Notes: generated by a model from the letters alone, not told the origin. Shown: positions 24,549 to 33,658, numbered from the stretch's first letter. The stretch: DNA of 64,000 nt from UBA3210 sp048359995 (GCA_048359995.1 DBGCPK010000017.1:1-64000), one strand, 5' to 3'. Numbers and translations: made by a program.

Positions 24549-26737
24549 TACGGATTCTCGAAGTTCTGATCGAATACTCTTCCGCCGGTTTGGACCGGAC
24601 GTTTCTTTACGCGTATTCGGGAGAAAGAGAAATCCAAAACGGCGTCCGCGTTCTGGTCGACTTTCGTCAAAGGGAAGTCGTCGGTTACGTGATGAAAGTA
24701 ACTCCTTTCGACGGAACGCTGGAAGAATACGACAGCCCGTATATCGTCAAAGAGATCGCCGGGATCATCGACGAACAACCGATTCTCTCCGAAGAACTGA
24801 GAGCTTTGGCGGAAAGGATCGGAGAATATTATTTTTCGCCGTTGATCGGCGTATATCAAGCAATGCTTCCGCCGTCGCTGAAACCGAAGAAGTCGGCTTT
24901 GAAGCAACCGAAAATCCGTTACGATACGTGGATTGTCGTCAAGCGCGACGACGAAAGCGGATTGACTCCGAAACAGATCGAGGCGCTCGGAAAAGTCCGA
25001 GTCGGTCAACCGCTTCCGAAAAGCGATCTACCGCCGCATATGGCAAAAGCTTTGTACGAAAAAGGAAGAATCGAATATGTTCGGAAAGAGAAAATCCGCA
25101 TTCTTTCCGAATCGATCTCCAGAAAGGACGAATCCGCGCTGAACGATCAGCAGCAGACCGCTTTGAATGCGATTCTCGACGGAGAAGAATCGACGTATCT
25201 TTTGGAAGGGGTAACCGGAAGTGGCAAGACCGAAGTGTATCTTCACGCCGCCAAAGCGATGATCGCCGAAGGAAAGACGGTGCTGATTTTGGTTCCGGAG
25301 ATTTCATTGACGCATCAAATGGTAAAGAGGTTTTCCGAGCGTTTCGAAAAGATCGCCATTCTCCATTCGGGATTGACTTCGGCGGAAAAATACGACCAGT
25401 ACCGCCTGATCAGTCAGGGGAAAGTCGACATCGTCATCGGCGCGCGGAGTGCGATCTTCGCCCCGCTTCGCCGTTTGGGACTGATCGTCGTCGACGAAGA
25501 ACAGGCGGAAACCTACAAACAGGAGAATCCGCCGTTTTACCATGCGCGCACGGTCGCGGAATTCCGACGGGACTACACGGGGTGCAAACTCGTTCTCGGC
25601 AGCGCCACCCCGACTCTGGAAACCAAGACGAAAGCGCTGAAAGGGCTGTATCGTCAGCTGACTCTGACCAAGCGCTTCAACGACGCGCCTCTTCCGAAAA
25701 CCCGCATCGTCAATCTTTTGGATTTGAAGAATCTCGACAACGAATCGGCGATCTTTTCGTTGCCTCTCAGAGAAAAGATTCGGGATCGCCTCGAAAAAAA
25801 AGAGCAGGTAATGCTGTTGATCAACAAGCGGGGATACGCTCCGTATATTCAATGCAGCCGATGCCATCGGATTTTGAAATGCCCCGATTGCGATCTGGCG
25901 CTTTCTTACCACAAGCAGGAGAATCTGTTGAAATGCCATCATTGCGGTTATGTCGAAGAGATGAAACGAAAATGCCCGAATTGCGATTCGGACAAATTCT
26001 ATAAAATCGGCTTCGGAAGCGAGAAAGTGCTGGAAGAAGTGCAGAGGCTCTTTCCTTCGGCGCGTTGCGCGCGTCTGGATTCCGATGTGGCCGGAGCGAA
26101 GAATCGCGTGAAAGACGTTCTGCGGGATTTCGAACGTCAAAAGGTCGACGTTCTGATCGGCACGCAGATGATCGCCAAAGGGCATGATTTCGGAAACGTC
26201 ACATTGGTCGGCGTCGTTCTCGCGGATTTGGGGCTGAACATTCCTTCTTACCGCGCGGGGGAGAGAACGTTTTCTCTGATCACGCAAGCCGTCGGCCGAG
26301 CCGGAAGAAGCTCCAAAACCGGAGAAGCGATCATACAGACGTATACCCCCGATCATTACGTGATTTACGACAGTGCCATGCAGGATTATTCCCGCTTTTT
26401 CAACGAAGAGATGGCCTATCGGAAGATGAATCAAAACCCGCCTTACGTCTATTTGGCAATGCTGACGATTTCTTCGGCGAACGAAGATTATCTGATTGAC
26501 GCGGCGGAATTCATCAAACGAGATTTGGAAGCCCGCTTCGCATCTCGAAGAGTGGAAGTCATCGGTCCGAGCGAGCCGTTTATCGTCAAGTTCAACGGCC
26601 GATACAGGCGCAAGATTTTGATCAAATACAAGAAACGCGAAGACGTCGAAACGGAAATTCGGAATCTGATCGGGCAGATTCTCAGGAGAAAAGGGGTTGA
26701 ATTGCAGATAAACGTTGATCCTGACAGCGATTATTGA
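24545..26737 (+). CDS. priA: Primosomal replication restart helicase PriA
   Basis: 730 residues: N-terminal 3' DNA-binding domain, then the helicase with Walker A GVTGSGKTEVY (near 220) and Walker B DEEQ at 317-320, where DEEH is usual. An insertion with eight cysteines in four CxxC pairs (CSRCHRILKCPDC, then CHHCGYV and CPNC) binds two zinc ions. Motifs V and VI are GTQMIAKGHDF and QAVGRAGRS. It reloads the replisome at stalled forks. Overlaps gmk by 4 nt. Confidence 0.94.
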   Translation: MIRILEVLIEYSSAGLDRTFLYAYSGEREIQNGVRVLVDFRQREVVGYVMKVTPFDGTLEEYDSPYIVKEIAGIIDEQPILSEELRALAERIGEYYFSPLIGVYQAMLPPSLKPKKSALKQPKIRYDTWIVVKRDDESGLTPKQIEALGKVRVGQPLPKSDLPPHMAKALYEKGRIEYVRKEKIRILSESISRKDESALNDQQQTALNAILDGEESTYLLEGVTGSGKTEVYLHAAKAMIAEGKTVLILVPEISLTHQMVKRFSERFEKIAILHSGLTSAEKYDQYRLISQGKVDIVIGARSAIFAPLRRLGLIVVDEEQAETYKQENPPFYHARTVAEFRRDYTGCKLVLGSATPTLETKTKALKGLYRQLTLTKRFNDAPLPKTRIVNLLDLKNLDNESAIFSLPLREKIRDRLEKKEQVMLLINKRGYAPYIQCSRCHRILKCPDCDLALSYHKQENLLKCHHCGYVEEMKRKCPNCDSDKFYKIGFGSEKVLEEVQRLFPSARCARLDSDVAGAKNRVKDVLRDFERQKVDVLIGTQMIAKGHDFGNVTLVGVVLADLGLNIPSYRAGERTFSLITQAVGRAGRSSKTGEAIIQTYTPDHYVIYDSAMQDYSRFFNEEMAYRKMNQNPPYVYLAMLTISSANEDYLIDAAEFIKRDLEARFASRRVEVIGPSEPFIVKFNGRYRRKILIKYKKREDVETEIRNLIGQILRRKGVELQINVDPDSDY

Positions 26738-26786
26738 TTTCATTTTTTTCTCGGATTATGTATAATAAATTACGGAGGTTCGCATT

Positions 26787-27263
26787 ATGGTCATCATTTC
26801 TTATACCGGTCTGGATTTATACCTGATCGGAGAACTCAACGGAAAAATCCATTCGTCCGTCAGCCGGATTCTGCACGTCGACGAAGAGGAAATCGTCTTT
26901 TCCGGTTACGATTCGTTCGTATTTTACAAAGGACACGAGCAAACCTCGATTCATCTAATCATCAAAGTGGAAATGGACGAATCGCTGAAAAAGTATCAGA
27001 AAGATCTTGCGGATTATCTGATGGAAACCGGCAAAGAATATTCCTTGCATTCCTTCGTCTATTTCCAATATTTCCGAAAAGAAGATTCGTATCTGAGCGT
27101 CAACGAACAATATCCTCGTTATCTGACCGCGCAGAACGAAGCAGAAGAAGAGGAATACGACGAAGAAAAAGAGTACAGCGAGGAAGAATTGTATACCGGC
27201 AATATCTTCGAGCATTTCGACGAAGGCGACGGAGTCGGCTTCGATTCGATTCGAAAAAAATAA
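26787..27263 (+). CDS. Hypothetical protein with acidic tail
   Basis: 158 residues: a compact N-terminal part of about 115 residues rich in beta strands and aromatic residues (SFVYFQYFRKEDSY), then a Glu/Asp/Tyr-rich low-complexity segment (about 118-145). No signal or membrane helix. It has a good SD (ACGGAGG) and an upstream TATAAT at 26761-26766, so an internal promoter may start here. It lies where def and fmt are found in many Firmicutes, but is unrelated to either. No family recognised. Confidence 0.65.
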   Translation: MVIISYTGLDLYLIGELNGKIHSSVSRILHVDEEEIVFSGYDSFVFYKGHEQTSIHLIIKVEMDESLKKYQKDLADYLMETGKEYSLHSFVYFQYFRKEDSYLSVNEQYPRYLTAQNEAEEEEYDEEKEYSEEELYTGNIFEHFDEGDGVGFDSIRKK

Positions 27264-27285
27264 ACGGCGGAAGGAGAAGTAAAGT

Positions 27286-28548
27286 ATGAGCATTCTGGAT
27301 TATTCGTATCAATTGCTGAGCAAATTGAAAAACAAGGAGATGACGTTCAGTTACGTCATCAACAAGAAGATCGGGCCGGACGAAATCGACTCTCCTTTGG
27401 TCATGCCTTTGAAAGACGCGATGAAAGCGGTCGTCAACCGGTATTATTTTCTGGCATGGGAAGTCAAGCACTATTTGAAAGGAATCGCTTTGAGCGAATA
27501 CGAACTCGACATTTTGGTTTTGGCTTTGGCTTTGACCCGATATTCGCGAAATCTCGAAGAAGGCAGAATCGAAAGCGAATTAACGGAGACTCTGTCCCGA
27601 AACGGAAGCGCGTTGGAAACGGAAACGGTGCTGAAAATGATCGGAGAACTGAAAGAAAAGGCCACGACCCTTCCGGATGTCTTCAACGAAAACTTTTCCA
27701 AGAAGATCAGCCTGAATTACGCTTATCCGGAATGGCTGGTTTCGATGATGCGGAAGCATTACGGTACTCGTTTCACCTACAAGAGCATTGCCGCAAGCCG
27801 GAAAAGCACGCCGATTTCGATCTGCACCAACGAAATCCTGACCGATAAGATCGAGGACGAAGCGTTTCAGAAAACGGAAACGACGGCGAACAGTTACTTC
27901 TACGTCGGAAAGAAAAAACTTTTCGAAGAAGAACTGTTTTTGAGCAGAAAAGTCTTCGTGCTGGATCAAAGCGAACAGAAAGTTCTCGACAATTTGAAGA
28001 TCGTGCAGGGAGAGAAAATTCTGATGTACGGAAAATTCGAACCGTCGTTCGTCGTCGATATCTGCGCGAAACTGATGGATTTAGGGAAAGTTCGCGTCGC
28101 TTTGGAAAACGGCGAGGCGGTCGGCAATTTGAGAAAAGTCGTTCAGAAATTCAGATTCCGTTCGTGCGAGGTGTTCGAAAGCCCTTTGAATCTGATTTGC
28201 ACGCACTCTTCCGACGACAACGACCGCGTAATCGTTCTTCCGGAAAACAGCGAACTGGGCTTGATCCGAAAGAAACCGGAAGTCTTGCTGTCTTTGAAGA
28301 AAGAGGATCTGGACGCCTATATCGAAGGGGAGACAGCCGTCCTGAATGAAATGGCGCAGTACGTAAAGAGCGACGGGGAACTCGACTATCTGGTTCCGAC
28401 GCTCAACAAGAAAGAATCGTTCGGCCTAATCCGGAATTTCTTACAGGAACATCCTCAATTCGGCCTAATCGAAGAAAAGACGATCTTTCCTTTCGAGTAC
28501 AAAGGAGAAGGAATTTACTACGCCCGATTGAGAAAGTTGGGAAAATAG
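27286..28548 (+). CDS. RsmB-family protein with lost catalytic motifs (probable pseudoenzyme)
   Basis: 420 residues aligned end to end with RsmB, the 16S rRNA m5C967 methyltransferase: a NusB-like N-terminal domain, the linker AYPEWLVSMMRKHYG, a Rossmann-like domain and a C-terminal YYARLRK strand. The position just before rlmN is the rsmB position. Yet the SAM motif (DLCAAPGGKT in active enzymes) reads MYGKFEPSFV, the PCSG catalytic motif reads PENS (E320), and the second cysteine motif (YSTC) reads YLVP (P371). The neighbouring IRKKPE element is kept. It is therefore probably an RNA-binding or structural relic. SD AAGGAG. Confidence 0.8.
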   Translation: MSILDYSYQLLSKLKNKEMTFSYVINKKIGPDEIDSPLVMPLKDAMKAVVNRYYFLAWEVKHYLKGIALSEYELDILVLALALTRYSRNLEEGRIESELTETLSRNGSALETETVLKMIGELKEKATTLPDVFNENFSKKISLNYAYPEWLVSMMRKHYGTRFTYKSIAASRKSTPISICTNEILTDKIEDEAFQKTETTANSYFYVGKKKLFEEELFLSRKVFVLDQSEQKVLDNLKIVQGEKILMYGKFEPSFVVDICAKLMDLGKVRVALENGEAVGNLRKVVQKFRFRSCEVFESPLNLICTHSSDDNDRVIVLPENSELGLIRKKPEVLLSLKKEDLDAYIEGETAVLNEMAQYVKSDGELDYLVPTLNKKESFGLIRNFLQEHPQFGLIEEKTIFPFEYKGEGIYYARLRKLGK

Positions 28549-28549
28549 A

Positions 28550-29590
28550 ATGATCAACCTGTACGGTCTCACTTTAAGCAAGCTGGAAGCGCAGATGGTC
28601 GAAGAAGGTCAGAACAAGTACCGCGCGAAGCAACTTTTTACGTGGATATACGAAAAAGGCGTTTCCGACTTCGAGACGATGAGCGATATCTCCAAGAAAT
28701 TTCAGGAAGTGCTGAAAGAAAAATATTGCTTGGAAAAACCGAAAATTTTTCTTCGTCAGAACGCTTCGGACGGCACGGTGAAACTGCTGCTGGAATTGAA
28801 CGACGGAGAAAAGGTCGAAACGGTACTGATGCGTTACAACTACGGCAACGTCGCCTGCGTATCGAGTCAGGTCGGCTGCAATATGGGTTGTTCTTTCTGC
28901 GCCTCCGGCCTTTTGAAGAAGCAGAGAAATCTTTCCGTCGAAGAGATGGTCGGCGAAGTGCTGGTTCTCAACGATATCCTGAAAGAAGAAAATCAGAGAA
29001 TCACGCACGTCGTGGTGATGGGAACGGGGGAACCTTTCGACAATTACGACAACGTCATCGACTTCGTCCGCATCGTCAACGATCAGAAAGCGCTGGCGAT
29101 CGGCGCGCGGCACATCACGGTTTCCACCTGCGGAATTCCCGATAAAATCGTTCGGTACGGGCAAGAAGGGTTGCAGATCAATTTGGCGATCTCCCTGCAC
29201 GCTCCGAATAATTCCTTGCGAAATCGATTGATGAAAATCAACAAAGCCTATCCTTTGGAAGTGCTGATTCCCGCGGTGGCAAAGTATATCGCTTTGGCCG
29301 ATCGACGGGTGACCTACGAATACATCATGCTCAAAGGAATCAACGACTCTTTGGAATGCGCGAAAGAATTGGTGGAACTCATTAAGCCGACTTACGCGTA
29401 CGTCAATCTGATTCCGTACAATTCGGTCAGCGAAAACGGCTTCCTCCGCGCGGACAATGCGCAAGTGAGGCTTTTTATGGACTATCTAATCAAACACGGC
29501 GTCAACACGACGATCCGGAAAGAATTCGGCAGTGACATCGACGCCGCGTGCGGGCAATTGCGCGCGAAGCATCGGAAAGGCGAAGCATGA
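28550..29590 (+). CDS. rlmN: Dual-specificity RNA methyltransferase RlmN
   Basis: 346 residues of the radical-SAM RlmN family. The iron-sulfur ligands are CNMGCSFC in GCNMGCSFCASGL, followed by GTGEPF, and a C-terminal catalytic Cys in AACGQL. It makes m2A at 23S rRNA A2503 and tRNA A37. It starts 1 nt after the RsmB-like gene and its stop overlaps stp by ATGA. Confidence 0.95.
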   Translation: MINLYGLTLSKLEAQMVEEGQNKYRAKQLFTWIYEKGVSDFETMSDISKKFQEVLKEKYCLEKPKIFLRQNASDGTVKLLLELNDGEKVETVLMRYNYGNVACVSSQVGCNMGCSFCASGLLKKQRNLSVEEMVGEVLVLNDILKEENQRITHVVVMGTGEPFDNYDNVIDFVRIVNDQKALAIGARHITVSTCGIPDKIVRYGQEGLQINLAISLHAPNNSLRNRLMKINKAYPLEVLIPAVAKYIALADRRVTYEYIMLKGINDSLECAKELVELIKPTYAYVNLIPYNSVSENGFLRADNAQVRLFMDYLIKHGVNTTIRKEFGSDIDAACGQLRAKHRKGEA

Positions 29591-30312
29591 TCTACGCCCG
29601 AAGCGATCAAGGAATCGTCAGAAAAAACAACGAGGACGCCGTGGAAGTTTTCATCTGCGGAGAGATCACCTATCTGATGGTTCTCGACGGAATGGGCGGT
29701 CATAACCGAGGGGACACCGCTTCGTCTATGGCATTAAGCGAATTGAAAAAGGAATTGAAGAAAAAAGAGAGTTTTCATTCGGTTTTCTCCTTGCGCCGTT
29801 TTATTCTCCGTGCGATTAAAAAGGCCAACCGCGCGGTCAACGAATTGGGCAACGCGTTGACGGAATACGCGGATATGGGGACGACCCTCGTACTCGCCGC
29901 GATCGCGGGAAATCTACTCCTCCTCTTCAACGTCGGCGATTCGCGTTGCTATGCGATGAAAGAAGGAAAAATGCGCCAGATCAGCGAAGATCAGACCTAT
30001 GTCGAATTCCTTTACAAGACGGGGAAGATCACGTTCGAAGAGAAAAAGACGCACCCGAAAAGGCACGTTCTGATGAACGCGCTGGGAACGTATTCGACGA
30101 TCAGCATCGCCACGAAAATTCTCCGTGAAAGTTATGACAAAATCTTGCTTTGCTCGGACGGATTATATAATATGGTTGATGACGAATATATCGAACTGAT
30201 TTTGAAAAAAGACGGTTCGGCAAAAGATAAAGTGGATGAACTGATCGAATTATCCAATCTCAACGGAGGGAAAGATAATATTGCCGTCGCATTGTGGGAG
30301 GCTGACAGATGA
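29587..30312 (+). CDS. stp: PP2C-type Ser/Thr phosphatase, Stp/PrpC
   Basis: A 241-residue PPM phosphatase with the metal-binding residues in NNEDA, VLDGMGGHNRGD, LCSDGLYN and GGKDNIAV. It should dephosphorylate targets of the kinase encoded next. The true start is the ATG at 29587 within the rlmN stop; an upstream in-frame start would overlap rlmN further and has no family similarity. The kinase gene follows with another 4-nt overlap. Confidence 0.94.
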   Translation: MIYARSDQGIVRKNNEDAVEVFICGEITYLMVLDGMGGHNRGDTASSMALSELKKELKKKESFHSVFSLRRFILRAIKKANRAVNELGNALTEYADMGTTLVLAAIAGNLLLLFNVGDSRCYAMKEGKMRQISEDQTYVEFLYKTGKITFEEKKTHPKRHVLMNALGTYSTISIATKILRESYDKILLCSDGLYNMVDDEYIELILKKDGSAKDKVDELIELSNLNGGKDNIAVALWEADR

Positions 30313-31187
30313 AATTACAGGAGATTATCGACGAAAGATACAAAATCAAGTCGCTTTTGGGAGAAGGCGGTATGGCGGAGGTCTATCTTGCCGAAGATTT
30401 GATCACACGAAAGGAAGTCGCGGTCAAAATCATCAAGGAAGATACGATGAAAAATCCGGTCAATTTGACGCGGTTCGAAAGAGAAGCCCGCGCGGCGGCG
30501 AGTTTGAATCATCAGAATATCGTCCGCGTCATCAATATCGGGACTTACGAGGGAAAGCCGTATATGGTCAACGAATTGATCAAGGGGCAGACGCTTCGAA
30601 GCGTGCTCAACGTAAGAGGAAAATTTTCGGTGCTGGAAGCCTGCGACATCATGTATCAACTGTGCTCGGCGATCATTCACGCGCATCAACACGGAGTCAT
30701 TCATCGCGACATCAAACCGCAGAACGTCTACATAACCGGCGATTCGACGATCAAACTCGGCGATTTCGGCATTGCCACCTTTCAAAACGCTTCCAAAGTC
30801 ACCAGAAGCGAAGTTGTCGTCGGTTCGGTGCATTATCTCGCACCGGAAATTTCGCAGGGGAATCCTGCCAGCGTGAAATCGGACATCTACGCGTTGGGAA
30901 TCACTTTTTTCGAATTGTTGACAGGGAAAGTCCCTTTCGACGACGAATCTCCCGTAACGGTCGCTTTGAAACACATCAAGGACAAGATGCCTTCCGTCCG
31001 TAAATTCAATCCGAAAGTTCCACAGTGCATCGAAAAGATCATCAATAAGGCGTGCGACAAGAATCCGGCTTCTCGTTACAAGAGCGCCTTCGAAATGCGC
31101 AAGGACATCGATCGCATTCTCCGCGATCCGACCATCATCAATAAGAAGAGTTTCTTCCAGAAACTGTTCGGTAAAAAGAGCAAATGA
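30309..31187 (+). CDS. PrkC-like Ser/Thr kinase lacking membrane and PASTA domains
   Basis: 292 residues, only a Hanks-type kinase domain: glycine loop LGEGGMAEVYLAED, VAVKII lysine, HRDIKPQN catalytic loop, DFGIA and the APE-like LAPE. After a helix (ILRDPTIINKK) it stops with a basic tail, where PrkC/Stk1 would continue into a membrane helix and three or more PASTA repeats. It is thus a soluble kinase without the muropeptide/beta-lactam-sensing part. The stop context is normal and rsgA follows at once, so this is not an assembly cut. It pairs with stp. Confidence 0.92.
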   Translation: MKLQEIIDERYKIKSLLGEGGMAEVYLAEDLITRKEVAVKIIKEDTMKNPVNLTRFEREARAAASLNHQNIVRVINIGTYEGKPYMVNELIKGQTLRSVLNVRGKFSVLEACDIMYQLCSAIIHAHQHGVIHRDIKPQNVYITGDSTIKLGDFGIATFQNASKVTRSEVVVGSVHYLAPEISQGNPASVKSDIYALGITFFELLTGKVPFDDESPVTVALKHIKDKMPSVRKFNPKVPQCIEKIINKACDKNPASRYKSAFEMRKDIDRILRDPTIINKKSFFQKLFGKKSK

Positions 31188-32047
31188 GAGGAAAGGTCAT
31201 CGCCACGATCGGCGGAGTTTACAAGGTGCGAATCGACGCGGAACGCTGCTATGACGTCAAACCTTTGGGCGTATTGAAGCACAGGAGAATTCAGATTGTC
31301 GTCGGGGACGAAGCGGAAATCGATCCTTCCGATTTCACATTGAAGGAGATTTACCCCAGAAAGAATCTTCTGGTTCGACCGCGAATCGCCAATCTTGATC
31401 TCGGAGTTGTCGTCATCAGCGCGGATAAACCGCAATTTTCCAGTTATCTCCTCGATAAGTTTTTGACTTTGCTTCGTTTCAGCGGAGTCGCCCCCCTCGT
31501 CGTGCTATCCAAATCCGATCTGATCGACGCCAAGGCGATCTCCCGCATCGTAGAGCAGTATCGCCGATTGGAGATCGAAGTGATTCCGTATTCTCAAAAC
31601 GAAGAGAATTCATTCGCGGAAATCGTCGGCAGAATTGAGGGAAAAACGGTGGCTTTTATGGGGCAAAGCGGTGTAGGAAAATCGAGTTTGATCAACCGCA
31701 TCGATTCCTCTTTTTCCCGCGCGGTCGGCGAATATTCAACGTCGCTCGGGCGGGGAAAGCATCAAACCAAAGAAGTCGTTCTTCTTCCCTTTCGGAACGG
31801 TTATATCGGCGATACGCCGGGATTTTCTTCTCTGGAATTGCCGTTTTTCAAGGAAGATTTAGCGCACTTTTTTCCTCGCTTCGACCGGCTTTATCTTTCG
31901 TGCCGTTACGACAACTGCCTGCACCGAAACGAGCCGGACTGCAAAGTCAGGGAGATGGTTCTTCGCGGAGAGATGGAAGAAGAGAACTACCGCAATTACC
32001 TGACGCTTTCCGAAGAATTGCCGCATAGAAAGGATCGCTATCAATGA
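31184..32047 (+). CDS. rsgA: Ribosome small-subunit biogenesis GTPase RsgA
   Basis: 287 residues: N-terminal OB fold, circularly permuted GTPase with SKSD (G4) before GQSGVGKSS (G1) and DTPGF (G3), and a C-terminal zinc motif in SCRYDNCLHRNEPDC. It tests late 30S assembly. It overlaps the kinase and rpe by 4 nt each. In several Firmicutes the linked kinase phosphorylates RsgA, a plausible functional link here. Confidence 0.95.
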   Translation: MRGKVIATIGGVYKVRIDAERCYDVKPLGVLKHRRIQIVVGDEAEIDPSDFTLKEIYPRKNLLVRPRIANLDLGVVVISADKPQFSSYLLDKFLTLLRFSGVAPLVVLSKSDLIDAKAISRIVEQYRRLEIEVIPYSQNEENSFAEIVGRIEGKTVAFMGQSGVGKSSLINRIDSSFSRAVGEYSTSLGRGKHQTKEVVLLPFRNGYIGDTPGFSSLELPFFKEDLAHFFPRFDRLYLSCRYDNCLHRNEPDCKVREMVLRGEMEEENYRNYLTLSEELPHRKDRYQ

Positions 32048-32709
32048 GAAAAACGCAAGTAAGTCCGTCGATTTTGGGAGTGGAAAAAGAACGGTTGGGA
32101 GAAACCTGCCGCCGATTGATTTCCGACGGCGCCGATTGGATTCATTTTGACGTAATGGATGGTCGTTTTGTTCCCAATCGTTCGTTTGCCGACGGGGAAA
32201 TCGACCTGCTGGATGGGATTTTCCGCGAGCGGATTCTCGACATTCACCTGATGTGCGAAGAGCCGGAAAAAATTCTTTCGAATTATCTGAAAAAATCAGC
32301 GGCTTTCGTCTCGATTCACGCGGAAACGGCCGATTTCGGAGAACTTCGCGCTCTGGCAAATCGGATCAAACAGGCGGGAATTCGCGCGGGATTGGTTCTC
32401 AATCCGGAAACTCCTGTCGAAAGCGTACTGGAATCGCTGGTGTTTTTCGATCTGATTCTGGTCATGTCGGTTCATCCGGGTTTGGGCGGACAGCCGTTTT
32501 TGGAAAAGAGTTTGGACAAAATACGCGCGCTCGACGAATATCGGAGAACGCATCGCCTTTCCTATCTCATCGAAGTGGACGGAGGAATCAACGATCGGAC
32601 AGGAAAGCAATGTGCGGACGTCGGCGCGGATATTCTCGTCAGCGGATCATATATTTTAAAGAGCGACGACTTCGCTTCGAAAATCGAAAGGCTGAAATCT
32701 CATGCGTGA
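32044..32709 (+). CDS. rpe: Ribulose-phosphate 3-epimerase
   Basis: A 221-residue TIM barrel with SPSILG, HFDVMDGRFVPN, SVHPGLGGQ and EVDGGIN, the metal- and phosphate-binding motifs of Rpe. It interconverts ribulose 5-phosphate and xylulose 5-phosphate in the pentose phosphate pathway. Follows rsgA with a 4-nt overlap, as is common in Firmicutes. Confidence 0.94.
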   Translation: MRKTQVSPSILGVEKERLGETCRRLISDGADWIHFDVMDGRFVPNRSFADGEIDLLDGIFRERILDIHLMCEEPEKILSNYLKKSAAFVSIHAETADFGELRALANRIKQAGIRAGLVLNPETPVESVLESLVFFDLILVMSVHPGLGGQPFLEKSLDKIRALDEYRRTHRLSYLIEVDGGINDRTGKQCADVGADILVSGSYILKSDDFASKIERLKSHA

Positions 32710-33346
32710 AATCTACATTACCCTTGTTCTCGTCGTCGTCTTTGCCTGCGCGATGGTCATCGGTTTGTCGATTACCCATCATCGTCAGAAGAGCAAATAC
32801 AGTTTTTTGAGAAATTTTCCGTTCGAGATGAAATCGGACAGCCTAAATCTGACGCTGATCTTCCGATTTACTCTGGCTCTTTTCTGCGGCGTATGTTCCG
32901 TGGAAAGCCTTTTGCTCTTTTTTCTGGGAGGAATGTATTTCATCGAAAAAACGCTGGCGATGATTCTGATTCTGAATAGCTTTTTGTTGGTCAGCCTTTT
33001 TGTCATCGACACGAAAAATTATTTCGTTCACGCCGTCAACGCGATTCTGTTCATGTCCTTGAATGCCGTCGCTTATCTGCTGTTATTCTACTTGCCTCTC
33101 CGCGACGCATTTGCCTACTATCCTATGTGGCTCAGCGTCGTTTCCGCGGTGATCGCCGCATTGCTTCTCGGCTTGGAAATCGGCATCTTTCTCAACAATT
33201 GTTTCCGATTGAAAAAAGACGCGGAGGGAAATTATACTCGGGGAAAAGTATTTCCTCTCGCTTTCGGCGAATGGGTAAACGTTTTTTCCTACGTTCTCCT
33301 GTTTCTGATCGTCATTGCGGATTATTTCATCAAACTTTACGCATAG
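32702..33346 (+). CDS. Integral membrane protein, unknown function
   Basis: 214 residues with about six hydrophobic helices (near 5-23, 50-72, 78-100, 110-128, 140-165 and 195-213). It overlaps rpe by 8 nt and is the last gene of the operon, in the position where many Firmicutes carry thiN, but it has no thiamine pyrophosphokinase similarity. A rho-independent terminator follows. I recognise no family. Confidence 0.7.
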   Translation: MREIYITLVLVVVFACAMVIGLSITHHRQKSKYSFLRNFPFEMKSDSLNLTLIFRFTLALFCGVCSVESLLLFFLGGMYFIEKTLAMILILNSFLLVSLFVIDTKNYFVHAVNAILFMSLNAVAYLLLFYLPLRDAFAYYPMWLSVVSAVIAALLLGLEIGIFLNNCFRLKKDAEGNYTRGKVFPLAFGEWVNVFSYVLLFLIVIADYFIKLYA

Positions 33347-33377
33347 TTCGGAATTTCGACAAGTTTTCGCAGAAATA

Positions 33378-33403
33378 AAAAAATCGGGAAGTTCCCGATT
33401 TTT
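33378..33403. terminator. Bidirectional intrinsic terminator
   Basis: AAATCGGGA and TCCCGATTT flank a short loop, with A and T runs on both sides. It can end the gmk operon on the plus strand and rpmB on the minus strand. Confidence 0.85.
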
Positions 33404-33416
33404 GATTGTTCCGGAA

Positions 33417-33614
33417 TTAAGCGCCGGTCTTGCTGGACTTGTTCAACGTCTTAATAGCCCGTGCGGATAATTTCATCGTTACAACACGTCCGTTGATATT
33501 GACTTTTACTGGTTGTAAATTGACATTCCATCTTCTACGAGTCGCTATTAAGGAGTGTGAACGTTTATTCCCGCTTAAAGGACCTTTTCCCGTAATCGGA
33601 CATACTCTTGCCAT
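33417..33614 (-). CDS. rpmB: Ribosomal protein bL28
   Basis: A 65-residue bL28 protein (MARVCPITGKGPLSGNKRSH, then SARAIKTLNK). The usual zinc-binding cysteines are largely missing, only one Cys near the N-terminus being present, so it is a C-minus type. AAGGAGG lies upstream of ATG 33614. It has its own promoter and shares the terminator with the convergent operon. Confidence 0.95.
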   Translation of the reverse strand: MARVCPITGKGPLSGNKRSHSLIATRRRWNVNLQPVKVNINGRVVTMKLSARAIKTLNKSSKTGA

Positions 33615-33658
33615 TTTCCTACCTCCTTAAAAGATGCGATTGATCGCTTACCTTGATA

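Noticed and set aside
24496..26004. 502-codon Arg/Ser-rich plus-strand frame in priA
   Set aside because: Alternative-frame shadow; composition unlike any real protein here.
25304..26743. 479-codon antisense frame opposite priA
   Set aside because: Shadow of a strongly conserved gene; no family motifs or SD. Similar long antisense frames opposite the GH2 gene (7827-8711), the MFS gene (9250-9969) and atpC-dtd (41294-42304) were dropped for the same reason.
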